From: Acidobacteriaceae bacterium
Lineage (GTDB): Bacteria; Acidobacteriota; Terriglobia; Terriglobales; Acidobacteriaceae
Length of the DNA: 6,103 nt
Direction: 5' to 3'
NCBI GenBank assembly: GCA_003140785.1
Contig: PLKY01000205.1
Span: 31,172 to 37,274 of the forward strand
The position numbers were made by a program, and so were the translations under genes. Below are positions 1 through 6,023 of this stretch, piece by piece (positions within the stretch are counted from its first letter, which is position 1; each line of letters starts with the position of its first letter). The notes below the pieces were generated by a model that was given only the letters and a program-made list of their open reading frames with translations, did not search any database and was not told the DNA's origin.

Positions 1-2288
1 CAAGCTGCGGTCACACCCGAGGGCAGACCGCTTACGGAAAGACCGATGCTTCCGCTGAATGACCCGCCTGTCGTCGCTGTAAATGCCGCCGACCCTTGCG
101 TTCCCTGAAGCAAGACAAGTGAACTCGCAGCGGCCGCGAGCGTCAGCGTCGGCGTTTGTACCACAGTCAACGCATAGATGACAGTCTGCGTTCCTGAAAC
201 GTCGGAGCCTGTGATGGTCAGGTTCTGCGTCCCTGACGCGGCCGTCGAAGCAACCGCAACGGTCACGGTTGCCGTTGTGCCGGAAGCAATCGATGTCGAG
301 CTGAAGCTGACCGTAACGCCCGCAGGAGCCGTCGCCTTCAACGCTACCGCATTCTTCGCCGCGCCAGTCTCGGTAACGCTCAAGGTGAACGATGTCGTCT
401 TGCCTGTCGGCACTGTTCCAGCGGTCGCTGAAGGTTTGAGAACAAAATCAACCGCGGTAGTTGCGCTGCCAATACCCCAGCTGCTGACCAGCACTGCGCC
501 ATCCATCGAGCCCAGACCGGTGGCAAGGTTGTACTCGGCTCCACTGGCCGTGAATCCCGTGACACCCGGCACGCTGTTGTTTCCCGAGGGTGTCGCGTGG
601 AAGGGATTGTGCGCCGCATTGAGTAACGAATAGAGGCCTGGGTTGGCGTTCCCTTGTCCTTTGCCGCCTTTCGCCTGCACCAACAGCGCCATCACGCCGG
701 CGAACGAGGGCGAGGCCGCGGAAGTACCCGAGATAGTCCAGTTGCTTCCGTTCTCGACGATCATGTACGCATCATGACCGGCCGCATCCATGGCCACGTC
801 CGGCACCGCGCGCATTCCATTGGCCGCGCTCGTCCCCGACACGCCCTGCTGCCAGGAGGGCTGAGAGTAAATCCGGCTCACTCCGCCCGTCGAGGCCCAC
901 AGTCCCGATCCGCCGTTCGATCCGCTTTCGTTCCATACCACTTCCGGTATGTAGCTCAGCGCCGATTCTTCGGTGGATGAGTTAGTTGCCCCCCAGTACT
1001 TCGCGTTGTTTCCTCCCTCGTTGAATGCGGTGCCGCCGACACAGGTGGAATACTGAGAGCTGCACAACCCATTTACGCCGGTTCCCGATGCCGAACTGCT
1101 TCCGCCCGCATAGCAGCCGGCTGCTCCCGAGTCGCCGGAGGAGACAAACGCGCTCATCCCCTGGCTTGCGGCTTGCTGCCAAAGGCTGTTGTAGAACGCC
1201 AGCTCCGTCAATCCCACGTCCTGCTCGCAGCTTCCATAGCTGGTGCTCACAATTGGAGCCGTCGCGTGGTTCACAATGTACTGCGCGGATAAGTCCACCC
1301 CATCCGATGTCGCCGTCGACGCTCCCACAACAAACTTCACCGTTGCGCCAGGAGCAATGCCGCCGCTCCACTCGACGTCCAGCGTCGACTCGTCCTGATC
1401 GCCGTCGACTAGTCCAGGATTGGCGCTGACCAGAATCACGGTGGGATTATTCGCCGGCAATCCAGACGTCTGGCGAAACTTCGCAACGTCCGAGATGTTG
1501 ATGTTGCTGCGACCAACAATGGCAATCGATGTCCCGGCCCCCGTAGTGCCTGCGTTGTAGAGCGATTTCAAATCGTAGATCGTCGCCCAGTCTGCCGGAT
1601 AAAGATAGTTCGTGCTCCCGCTGGTGTAGAGAGGTTTCGCCTCGGTAGAAGACAGTGTGCCAACTGGGTGCCGCGCCGCGATCGCCGAGTTGCGCCTGAA
1701 ATCGTGGAGCGAAACCACCCCGCTCACCACGTCGGCCAGAGCGCTCGGAATCTGTGGGTCCTCAGAGTTCGCGAGATGATCGACCCCATTCACGCGGTAG
1801 CGGCGGATCTCGGTGTGAAACGCATCCCACACCTGCCCCGCTGTCCCTGAAAACACAATCAGCCGATTGCTCGCAGGAATCTCATCCACTTGAAATCCGT
1901 GCCCGCGGAGCCATGCGATCACATGGGAAATGTCCGGCGCGCTCACGCCAAATCGTGAACCATACTGAGCCGGGGTTAGCCATTTGTGATAGAGCGGCGA
2001 CCCCGGCTCATGCTGCGCGGCCACAAGTGCATCCAGATCCGACTGCTGTTCGGCCGAGGGTGTCAGGTACAGCACCATATGGTCGAGCTGCGTCTCGGCG
2101 CTGACCGGACCTTGATCGAACTCGGGCCGCGCCATCGGATGCGTGTTGCCCGTCAACGTGACAACATCTGATTCGTTAACAGGCCGCACGACTCGGTTCG
2201 CTGGCGTTTGTCCCAGCGCCATCATGAACCATCCACCATAGATCAACGCAGATATAAAAAGGGAACGAATCCAGGAAAAAATTGGCAT
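1..2288 (-). CDS. Secreted S53 (sedolisin/pro-kumamolisin) serine-carboxyl protease with C-terminal Ig-like domains; 3' end outside window
   Basis: A single open frame of 762 codons starts at the ATG at 2288 and leaves the window at base 1 without a stop. The start is supported by GAAAGG six bases upstream (plus-strand 2295-2300). Residues 1-26 form a signal peptide (Arg8, hydrophobic 9-25, likely cleavage after ALG26), so the enzyme is exported. Residues about 55-197 are the inhibitory pro-kumamolisin domain (PLYHKWLTPAQYGSRFGV at 98-115), which is removed on activation. The catalytic domain spans about 227-605: Glu300 and Asp304 in DESTLDVEW, oxyanion Asp386 in SSGDSG, and nucleophile Ser523 in SGTSAASP. 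All four catalytic residues are therefore present, and by family knowledge it is an acid-active endopeptidase. Cys354, 392, 409 and 416 could form disulfides. Residues 613-710 and 713 onward look like Ig-like/bacterial surface beta-sandwich domains rich in Thr, Ala and Ser. Two aspartates usual at the C-terminal calcium site appear replaced (Ala565, Asn587). It is transcribed alone and away from its neighbours. The family call is secure; the substrate is unknown. Confidence 0.96.
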   Translation of the reverse strand, partial: MPIFSWIRSLFISALIYGGWFMMALGQTPANRVVRPVNESDVVTLTGNTHPMARPEFDQGPVSAETQLDHMVLYLTPSAEQQSDLDALVAAQHEPGSPLYHKWLTPAQYGSRFGVSAPDISHVIAWLRGHGFQVDEIPASNRLIVFSGTAGQVWDAFHTEIRRYRVNGVDHLANSEDPQIPSALADVVSGVVSLHDFRRNSAIAARHPVGTLSSTEAKPLYTSGSTNYLYPADWATIYDLKSLYNAGTTGAGTSIAIVGRSNINISDVAKFRQTSGLPANNPTVILVSANPGLVDGDQDESTLDVEWSGGIAPGATVKFVVGASTATSDGVDLSAQYIVNHATAPIVSTSYGSCEQDVGLTELAFYNSLWQQAASQGMSAFVSSGDSGAAGCYAGGSSSASGTGVNGLCSSQYSTCVGGTAFNEGGNNAKYWGATNSSTEESALSYIPEVVWNESGSNGGSGLWASTGGVSRIYSQPSWQQGVSGTSAANGMRAVPDVAMDAAGHDAYMIVENGSNWTISGTSAASPSFAGVMALLVQAKGGKGQGNANPGLYSLLNAAHNPFHATPSGNNSVPGVTGFTASGAEYNLATGLGSMDGAVLVSSWGIGSATTAVDFVLKPSATAGTVPTGKTTSFTLSVTETGAAKNAVALKATAPAGVTVSFSSTSIASGTTATVTVAVASTAASGTQNLTITGSDVSGTQTVIYALTVVQTPTLTLAAAASSLVLLQGTQGSAAFTATTGGSFSGSIGLSVSGLPSGVTAA

Positions 2289-2294
2289 GTCCGG

Positions 2295-2300
2295 CCTTTC
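2295..2300 (-). promoter_or_regulatory. Ribosome binding site of the sedolisin gene
   Basis: Read on the minus strand, GAAAGG lies six bases before the ATG at 2288. It supports that start over the in-frame ATG codons at residues 22 and 23, which would cut into the signal peptide. I found no convincing -35/-10 pair further upstream. Confidence 0.6.
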
Positions 2301-2606
2301 AGGACACAGAAGTACGCGTAAGAAGTTTGGATTTTGGTAAGTCTTCGCGTCTTCCCATGGATCGGCGCGGGTTTGCCGACCAATAGGGGAATCATCCGCA
2401 AGATGCGGGACTTTGAATTACCTGAGTACTCTGGCTTATTCGGAATTCCGACGTTGCGAAAAAATCCTGCACATTCAGCAAACCCGAAAACTCTTCATGC
2501 CACCCGCGGCAACCAGGTTGGCGCAATCTCGCGTGCCGACTCTGTGAGTCGACGCAATCAATATATGTCGGTTGGCATAGGCCAAGTGCACGGGCCGATA
2601 AGAGGG

Positions 2607-2665
2607 AGCTGAGGTTGGCGGGCTTTGGTTCTTTGCGAGGTCCCGCTGTTGGTATCGGCTCAGCT
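2607..2665. other. Nested inverted repeats, possible structured RNA or attenuator-like element
   Basis: AGCTGAG at 2607-2613 pairs perfectly with CTCAGCT at 2659-2665. Inside it GCGGG at 2618-2622 pairs with CCCGC at 2642-2646. GGG at 2604-2606 could also pair with CCC at 2673-2675 outside a small bulge. There is no T-run on either side, so it does not look like a standard terminator. It could be a small RNA fold, a relic of mobile DNA, or chance. Confidence 0.25.
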
Positions 2666-2702
2666 TGAATCTCCCGGCGAGTTTCGTCGAGAATCGAGAT
2701 AC

Positions 2703-2736
2703 ATCAATCTGCCGATCGGTATATGAGGCAGATTGA

Positions 2737-2737
<1 letters not shown>
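2703..2737 (-). terminator. 11-bp perfect hairpin at the 3' end of tRNA-Ser, probable terminator or processing signal
   Basis: ATCAATCTGCC at 2703-2713 and GGCAGATTGAT at 2727-2737 are perfect inverted complements with a 13-base loop that includes the palindrome part GATCGG. Read on the minus strand, the hairpin begins at the final A of the tRNA CCA end (2737) and so lies directly downstream of the tRNA. There is no following U-tract, only GTATCTCG, so intrinsic termination is uncertain; a role in 3' maturation is the alternative. Confidence 0.45.
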
Positions 2738-2826
<89 letters not shown>

Positions 2827-2835
2827 GCGGCTGTA

Positions 2836-2854
2836 GATTGCTCTACTTGCAATC
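2836..2854 (-). other. Small inverted repeat in the tRNA-Ser 5' leader region
   Basis: GATTGC at 2836-2841 and GCAATC at 2849-2854 pair perfectly across a 7-base loop, ten bases upstream of the tRNA 5' end at 2826. An overlapping alternative stem, GTAGA (2833-2837) with TCTAC (2842-2846), excludes the first. It may be a leader hairpin near the RNase P site or chance. No good sigma-70 promoter could be placed around it. Confidence 0.25.
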
Positions 2855-3093
2855 AGTGTACTTGATCTTTTGGTCGGTTCGTAGAATCGGCGATGAGCCC
2901 GTCTGAGCCGTCACGCAAGACTCTCGTCCCTGAGATCAGGCAGAAATCTGGCCGGTTGGTCGAAAGAAGATCGTTTCTGGTTCTCAGGATCTGCGAAAGC
3001 GTTGCGGGCCGATCTCCCGTTTCCCGACAAAGCGCCAACTTTCTCCCCTCAACGATGGTGCCGCAAATGCGAAGCCATTGAAAACACACCTTC

Positions 3094-3109
3094 TAAGGGG
3101 TCCACGGTG
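3094..3109 (+). promoter_or_regulatory. Ribosome binding site that would support an alternative GTG start of the LacI-family gene
   Basis: TAAGGGG at 3094-3100 is followed after six bases by an in-frame GTG at 3107-3109. The called ATG at 3125 has only GGAG at 3118-3121, three bases away. If GTG is used, the repressor gains the six residues MLQLEC at its N-terminus. The helix-turn-helix is unaffected either way. Confidence 0.4.
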
Positions 3110-3124
3110 TTACAACTGGAGTGC

Positions 3125-4198
3125 ATGCCCAAACGAGCTAAAGCAGGTGCGGACCCGCAGCCCGGTCAACCCATCAGCCTCCGTACGCTTGGGGACTACC
3201 TGAACCTGTCTCCAGCTACGATCTCCCTCGTACTCAACAACGCGCCGGGCGTGCGCTCGATTCCCCAGGAGACTCGCGACAGAGTCACCGCGGCGGCGGC
3301 GAAATTTGATTACCGGCCAAGCTTTTTTGCCCGATCTCTACGCAAGCGCCAGACCTTTACGGTGGGTGTGCTCGTCCCTGAACTTAGCGACAATTACGCG
3401 ACCGAGGTACTTGTCGGAGTGGAGGAGTTTCTCATTGAGGAAGGGTACTTCTATCTGATAGCTAGCCACCGCCGCAAACCTGACCTTATCGAAGAATATC
3501 CGCGCCTGCTCATGGATCGCTCTGTCGAGGGATTCATCCTCATTGACACCATTCTGGCAAAGAGTCTCACCCTGCCTGTCGTCGTCGTCGCGGGACATCG
3601 CAAGATTGAAGGAGCAACCAATGTGCTCCTCGACCAGCGTCGGGCCGCGGAGCTCGCTTTGCGTCATCTCTATCAGCTCGGGCACCGTAAAATAGCGTTC
3701 ATGCGCGGGGGCAGTCATAGCTCCGACGCCGACGATCGCTGGGATTGTCTAATGGCCGTGGCACGCGACCTTAAACTGGCTGTCCCGCCGGAGTTAACTG
3801 TCCAGTTAGAGCTTCGAGTTTCTACGCCGCAGCTTGGATTTGAGCCTACGAATGAATTGATTCAGCGGGGCGCAGAATTCACTGCGATTGTTTGCTACAA
3901 CGATATCTCGGCAATCGGAGCCGTCCGAGCCTGCCGGGACCATGGCTTACAGGTTCCAACCGATGTTTCGATCGTTGGTTTCGATGATATCCAAGGGGCT
4001 GCGTTTCATATTCCGAGCCTGACTACGATTCGGCAGCCTCTTACTCAAATGGGTACAGTAGCTGCGCGCATCCTGCTGCAGCGAATTCGCGGACAGGCAA
4101 CATTCCCCGATGTCGTGCCGATTCGTCCCGAGCTTGTAATTCGCGAATCAACTTGCCCACCGAATCCCAAGCGAGCTACCCGTAGCAAACGGAGTTGA
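3125..4198 (+). CDS. LacI-family transcriptional regulator
   Basis: The 357-residue product has the normal length and order of a LacI/PurR-type repressor. Residues 17-39 are the N-terminal helix-turn-helix (ISLRTLGDYLNLSPATISLV), 66-73 the hinge helix (SFFARSLR), and 78-340 a periplasmic-binding-protein-like effector core that ends with the typical VSIVGFDDI (281-289) and PSLTTIRQP. By family knowledge it binds an operator as a dimer or tetramer and responds to a small ligand, often a sugar. The recognition helix has Leu35 where the common SRVLN form has Arg. The ATG at 3125 follows GGAG by only three bases; a GTG at 3107 (six residues longer) follows TAAGGGG at a better distance and is a real alternative. 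The frame remains open back to a TTG at 3002, but that extension is Cys/Pro-rich and unlike a LacI N-terminus. A transporter gene follows 36 bases downstream, its likely target. The ligand is unknown. Confidence 0.95.
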   Translation: MPKRAKAGADPQPGQPISLRTLGDYLNLSPATISLVLNNAPGVRSIPQETRDRVTAAAAKFDYRPSFFARSLRKRQTFTVGVLVPELSDNYATEVLVGVEEFLIEEGYFYLIASHRRKPDLIEEYPRLLMDRSVEGFILIDTILAKSLTLPVVVVAGHRKIEGATNVLLDQRRAAELALRHLYQLGHRKIAFMRGGSHSSDADDRWDCLMAVARDLKLAVPPELTVQLELRVSTPQLGFEPTNELIQRGAEFTAIVCYNDISAIGAVRACRDHGLQVPTDVSIVGFDDIQGAAFHIPSLTTIRQPLTQMGTVAARILLQRIRGQATFPDVVPIRPELVIRESTCPPNPKRATRSKRS

Positions 4199-4228
4199 AC
4201 CCACGGAGTTGAATCACACGGAGTCGAA
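4189..4228 (+). repeat. Three tandem copies of an 11-base repeat at the repressor/transporter junction
   Basis: ACGGAGTTGAA occurs at 4189-4199 and 4203-4213, and as ACGGAGTCGAA (one change) at 4218-4228, with spacers of 3 and 4 bases. The first copy contains the repressor stop codon TGA (4196-4198). Each copy contains GGAG, and the third lies 11 bases before the transporter ATG, so it can serve as its ribosome binding site. The likely origin is local slippage duplication; an effect on translational coupling is inferred. Confidence 0.75.
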
Positions 4229-4234
4229 TGCAGG

Positions 4235-5395
4235 ATGCGATCAGACTCTAGGCCTTCCTCGGCGCAGACGCTGGCCGTGCTGCATCCGGTTTTCCTGCTC
4301 ACTGGGATTTTGCACGCAATCGGCGGTCCGCTCCTGCCGTCACTCGCTTCGACGTTTCACTTGAACGATAGCCAATCCGGATTGCTGTTTCTGCTGTATT
4401 TTGCAGGAACTTCTCTGGGCGCTTTGCTGTGCATCGGGAGATACGCGCGAATCATCACGGTCGGTTTTGTCGCGGTTGTGGTCTCCTGCTTGATCGTTCC
4501 AATGGTGCATTGGCCGGTCCTCTTACCGGTCTTCTTGCTTCTCGGAGTAAGCGTCGGTGTTCCGATGTCTGCTGTCAGCTTGTTCGTGGGACGAAACTTT
4601 CCGCAGCGCTCGGCGCCCGCGCTGGCTTTCCTCAACATGAGCTGGAGTGCCGGCGCGTTGCTGGCGCCGCTGCTGGCTGCTGGCGTTCTGGTGCATCATA
4701 ATTTTCGCATGGCGTACGTGCTCCTCGCGGCGGCTTCTACGATTGCTGCTTTGGTCTCCATGCGATTCCTCAGAGACGCGCCGGAAACTCCAAGCGCTGT
4801 GCGCAGCTCAGATGTCATTAGCAATCTACGCACGATCACCGCTTTCGCATTTGTTGCATTCCTCCAGGTAGGGGTCGAAAACATTGCTGCCGCGTGGCTA
4901 TCGACTTATATGTTGCGGATCGCAGGGAGCGGTGCTGTGTTTGCTGCAACTTTAACTACTCTCTATTGGGTTGGATTTCTAGTGTCGCGCGGGTTCACTG
5001 CTCTTCTTCTTGTTTACGTCAAGGCGACTTACGTTCTTCGAGCCGCGGTAACCATCGCGCTTGGTGCGGCTGTCCTGCTGGCAACTGCGCATTCAGTTTA
5101 CACAGGAAGCATCGCCCTGTTTCTTCTTGGCATCGCGCTCGCACCAACTTATCCATTGGTGATTGCCGAGAGCTTCTCGCGGGTGCAGCAAACCTCGGAC
5201 GCGCGCTGGATCTTAGCCGCATCCGGGCTCGGTGGATCCGTGCTGCCTTGGCTTACCGGGTGGATTTCAGTGCAGTCTGGAAGCCTTCGTGCCGGTATTG
5301 TCACTATTCCGGCGGCACTGCTTCTCATGCTCTTCGTACTTCCATTCCTTTCCGCGGTCCGGCCTGTTGCTCTGAGTGAACAGAAGAGAAGTTAG
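4235..5395 (+). CDS. Major facilitator superfamily (MFS) transporter, probably for a sugar
   Basis: The 386-residue product is very hydrophobic, with about twelve predicted membrane helices near residues 12-36, 48-67, 72-92, 94-116, 128-152, 158-178, 199-222, 234-258, 265-285, 288-312, 324-345 and 352-375. A polar cytoplasmic loop at 179-198 (RDAPETPSAVRSSDVISN) divides two six-helix halves, and the length fits the family. It should act in the inner membrane as a proton- or ion-coupled or facilitated carrier. The 2-3 loop reads GALLCIGRYARI, a degenerate form of MFS motif A. Glu215 in VGVENIAAAW of helix 7 is a buried charge that may take part in substrate or proton binding. The ATG at 4235 is preferred: GGAG at 4220-4223 precedes it, while the out-of-frame ATG at 4228 soon meets TAG. 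It lies 36 bases after the LacI-family gene, suggesting one operon and local control by that repressor. Sugar as substrate is inferred from this context. Confidence 0.9.
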   Translation: MRSDSRPSSAQTLAVLHPVFLLTGILHAIGGPLLPSLASTFHLNDSQSGLLFLLYFAGTSLGALLCIGRYARIITVGFVAVVVSCLIVPMVHWPVLLPVFLLLGVSVGVPMSAVSLFVGRNFPQRSAPALAFLNMSWSAGALLAPLLAAGVLVHHNFRMAYVLLAAASTIAALVSMRFLRDAPETPSAVRSSDVISNLRTITAFAFVAFLQVGVENIAAAWLSTYMLRIAGSGAVFAATLTTLYWVGFLVSRGFTALLLVYVKATYVLRAAVTIALGAAVLLATAHSVYTGSIALFLLGIALAPTYPLVIAESFSRVQQTSDARWILAASGLGGSVLPWLTGWISVQSGSLRAGIVTIPAALLLMLFVLPFLSAVRPVALSEQKRS

Positions 5396-5401
5396 TGACG
5401 T

Positions 5402-5440
5402 GAACTCATGACGCAAGGACCGAGTGAGTTCTCTCTTTAT
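5402..5440 (+). terminator. Putative terminator of the repressor-transporter unit
   Basis: GAACTCA at 5402-5408 pairs perfectly with TGAGTTC at 5425-5431 across a 16-base loop, and a pyrimidine tract CTCTCTTTAT follows. It starts seven bases after the transporter stop codon. The stem is short and AT-leaning and the T-tract is interrupted by C, so it is a weak candidate. Confidence 0.4.
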
Positions 5441-5498
5441 GATCGGCAGCGAAGGTTGCCGAAGAACGAGCCGGATAACAGCAATCCTTACGTGCGGA

Positions 5499-5729
5499 TC
5501 ACGGATGCGGCAAGACCAGCACCTCGACGCCCGAGGCGTCGTCTTCGTAGACTGCCGTGAAAAGCCGTTTGCCGTCGCGCATGGGAATCCGGAATTCGTA
5601 TTTGGTGTAGCTTGCGCGGATGTAGTCTTCGCCAGTCGGATTCGCCGCTGGCTGCTGAGCTGGCGAAACAGCAAGGGCAATTGCGAAGAGGCCAAGCGCT
5701 GGAAGGTGGAAGCGGCAGAATTTGAGCAT
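5499..5729 (-). pseudogene. Truncated N-terminal remnant of a secreted CocE/NonD-family (X-Pro dipeptidyl-peptidase-like) hydrolase
   Basis: The frame encodes only 76 residues. Residues 1-24 form a signal peptide (Lys3, Arg6, hydrophobic 9-21, likely cleavage near SPAQ). Residues 34-58 (EDYIRASYTKYEFRIP, then MRDGKRLFTAVY) closely match the start of CocE/NonD-type alpha/beta hydrolases, in which a 'MRDG..L...VY' strand precedes several hundred residues holding the Ser-Asp-His triad. Here the match ends at VY58 and the frame stops 18 residues later, so the entire hydrolase core is missing. Neither other frame downstream to 5396 resumes the family pattern, so a single frameshift does not explain it; deletion or recombination is more likely. 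The ATG at 5729 has AGGAGA twelve bases upstream (plus-strand 5742-5747), so the start looks intact. It is convergent with the MFS gene. A genuine small secreted protein is the alternative. Confidence 0.65.
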
Positions 5730-6023
5730 CGTCAGCGGGAGTCTCCTGAAGGGCCAGAGTAATCCAACGAGCCGGGTTCAGGTTCTGGGATGAATTCGAG
5801 CATCGGCTCGACTCCAACTCCACCTTTGTCCTGACGCAACAGAGGTCCGTTTTCGCACTCCGAAATCTTGCTTCCTGATTGTGCCTTTACGCCCACCGTG
5901 TTAAAAGCAGAAGAACAGGGCATAGGCGGAGGGCAAGGGGCGCGGTGCGGGATATCCCGGGATCGCAGGGTCCATCCGTCGACTAACCTCTGAATTTGCC
6001 GCAAAGGAAAGACCATTATCTCT
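5730..6023. other. Divergent intergenic region with a 12-bp palindrome and a weak promoter candidate
   Basis: Roughly 290 bases separate the truncated hydrolase start from the rightward gene at 6024. Frames inside it (for example 5732-6016 minus) show no family features. The region contains the palindrome CGGGATATCCCG (5948-5959) and a possible sigma-70-like pair: TTGTGC (5879-5884), a 17-base spacer and TAAAAG (5902-5907), pointing right. Matches to consensus are only 3/6 and 4/6, so the promoter is tentative. Confidence 0.35.
5948..5959. promoter_or_regulatory. Perfect 12-bp palindrome, possible operator
   Basis: CGGGATATCCCG is fully self-complementary and lies about 65 bases upstream of the ATG at 6024 and about 40 bases past the weak -10 candidate. 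This is a plausible repressor position, but no regulator can be assigned and chance occurrence is possible. Confidence 0.25.

Larger units (their letters stand above)
2289..2736. other. Intergenic region without a convincing gene, rich in short inverted repeats
   Basis: About 450 bases separate the protease start from the tRNA 3' end. A 92-codon plus-strand frame from a TTG at 2334 has no ribosome binding site and a composition unlike the neighbouring proteins, so I do not call it. What is visible is secondary-structure potential: CGACTC/GAGTCG around a 3-base loop (2537-2551), TTGGC/GCCAA around 4 bases (2572-2585), a nested pair of stems at 2607-2665, and the tRNA-adjacent hairpin at 2703-2737. 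The stretch must hold the protease promoter, which I could not place. Confidence 0.5.
2827..3124. other. Divergent intergenic region between tRNA-Ser and the LacI-family gene
   Basis: About 300 bases lie between the divergently read tRNA and repressor genes. Short open frames on both strands here (2853-3089 minus, 2893-3081 plus) lack ribosome binding sites and recognisable protein features, so I leave them out. The region should hold the promoters of both units, but no clear -35/-10 pair was found: TAGAAT at 2882-2887 resembles a -10 box yet has no suitable -35 box at the usual distance. I saw no classic LacI-type palindromic operator. Confidence 0.4.

Noticed and set aside
178..633. 151-codon plus-strand open frame opposite the protease
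   Set aside because: It is the complement of the Thr/Ala/Val-rich Ig-like domain coding sequence; its valine and alanine richness comes from that repeat-like composition and there is no ribosome binding site.
982..1371. 129-codon minus-strand frame overlapping the protease, and the opposite frame at 1025-1429
   Set aside because: Both overlap the S53 catalytic domain in other frames, with Arg- and Cys-rich products typical of shadow frames.
2334..2612. 92-codon plus-strand open frame starting with TTG
   Set aside because: It has no ribosome binding site, no recognisable domain and an unusual composition, and it overlaps inverted repeats in the intergenic region.
2862..2887. Promoter TTGATC...TAGAAT pointing towards the LacI-family gene
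   Set aside because: The -10-like box is good but the spacer is only 14 bases, too short for a standard sigma-70 promoter.
2853..3089. 78-codon minus-strand open frame between the tRNA and the LacI-family gene
   Set aside because: No ribosome binding site or protein family features; it overlaps the expected promoter region and a competing plus-strand frame, typical of chance frames in GC-rich DNA.
3002..3124. N-terminal extension of the LacI-family gene from the TTG at 3002
   Set aside because: The extra 41 residues are rich in Cys, Pro and Arg, do not match LacI-family N-termini, and the TTG lacks a ribosome binding site; the ATG at 3125 or GTG at 3107 place the helix-turn-helix near the N-terminus as expected.
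5488..5823. 111-codon minus-strand frame overlapping the truncated hydrolase
   Set aside because: It is a different frame of the same DNA with Arg/Ser-rich sequence and no signal peptide; the 5499-5729 frame carries the ribosome binding site, signal peptide and family match.
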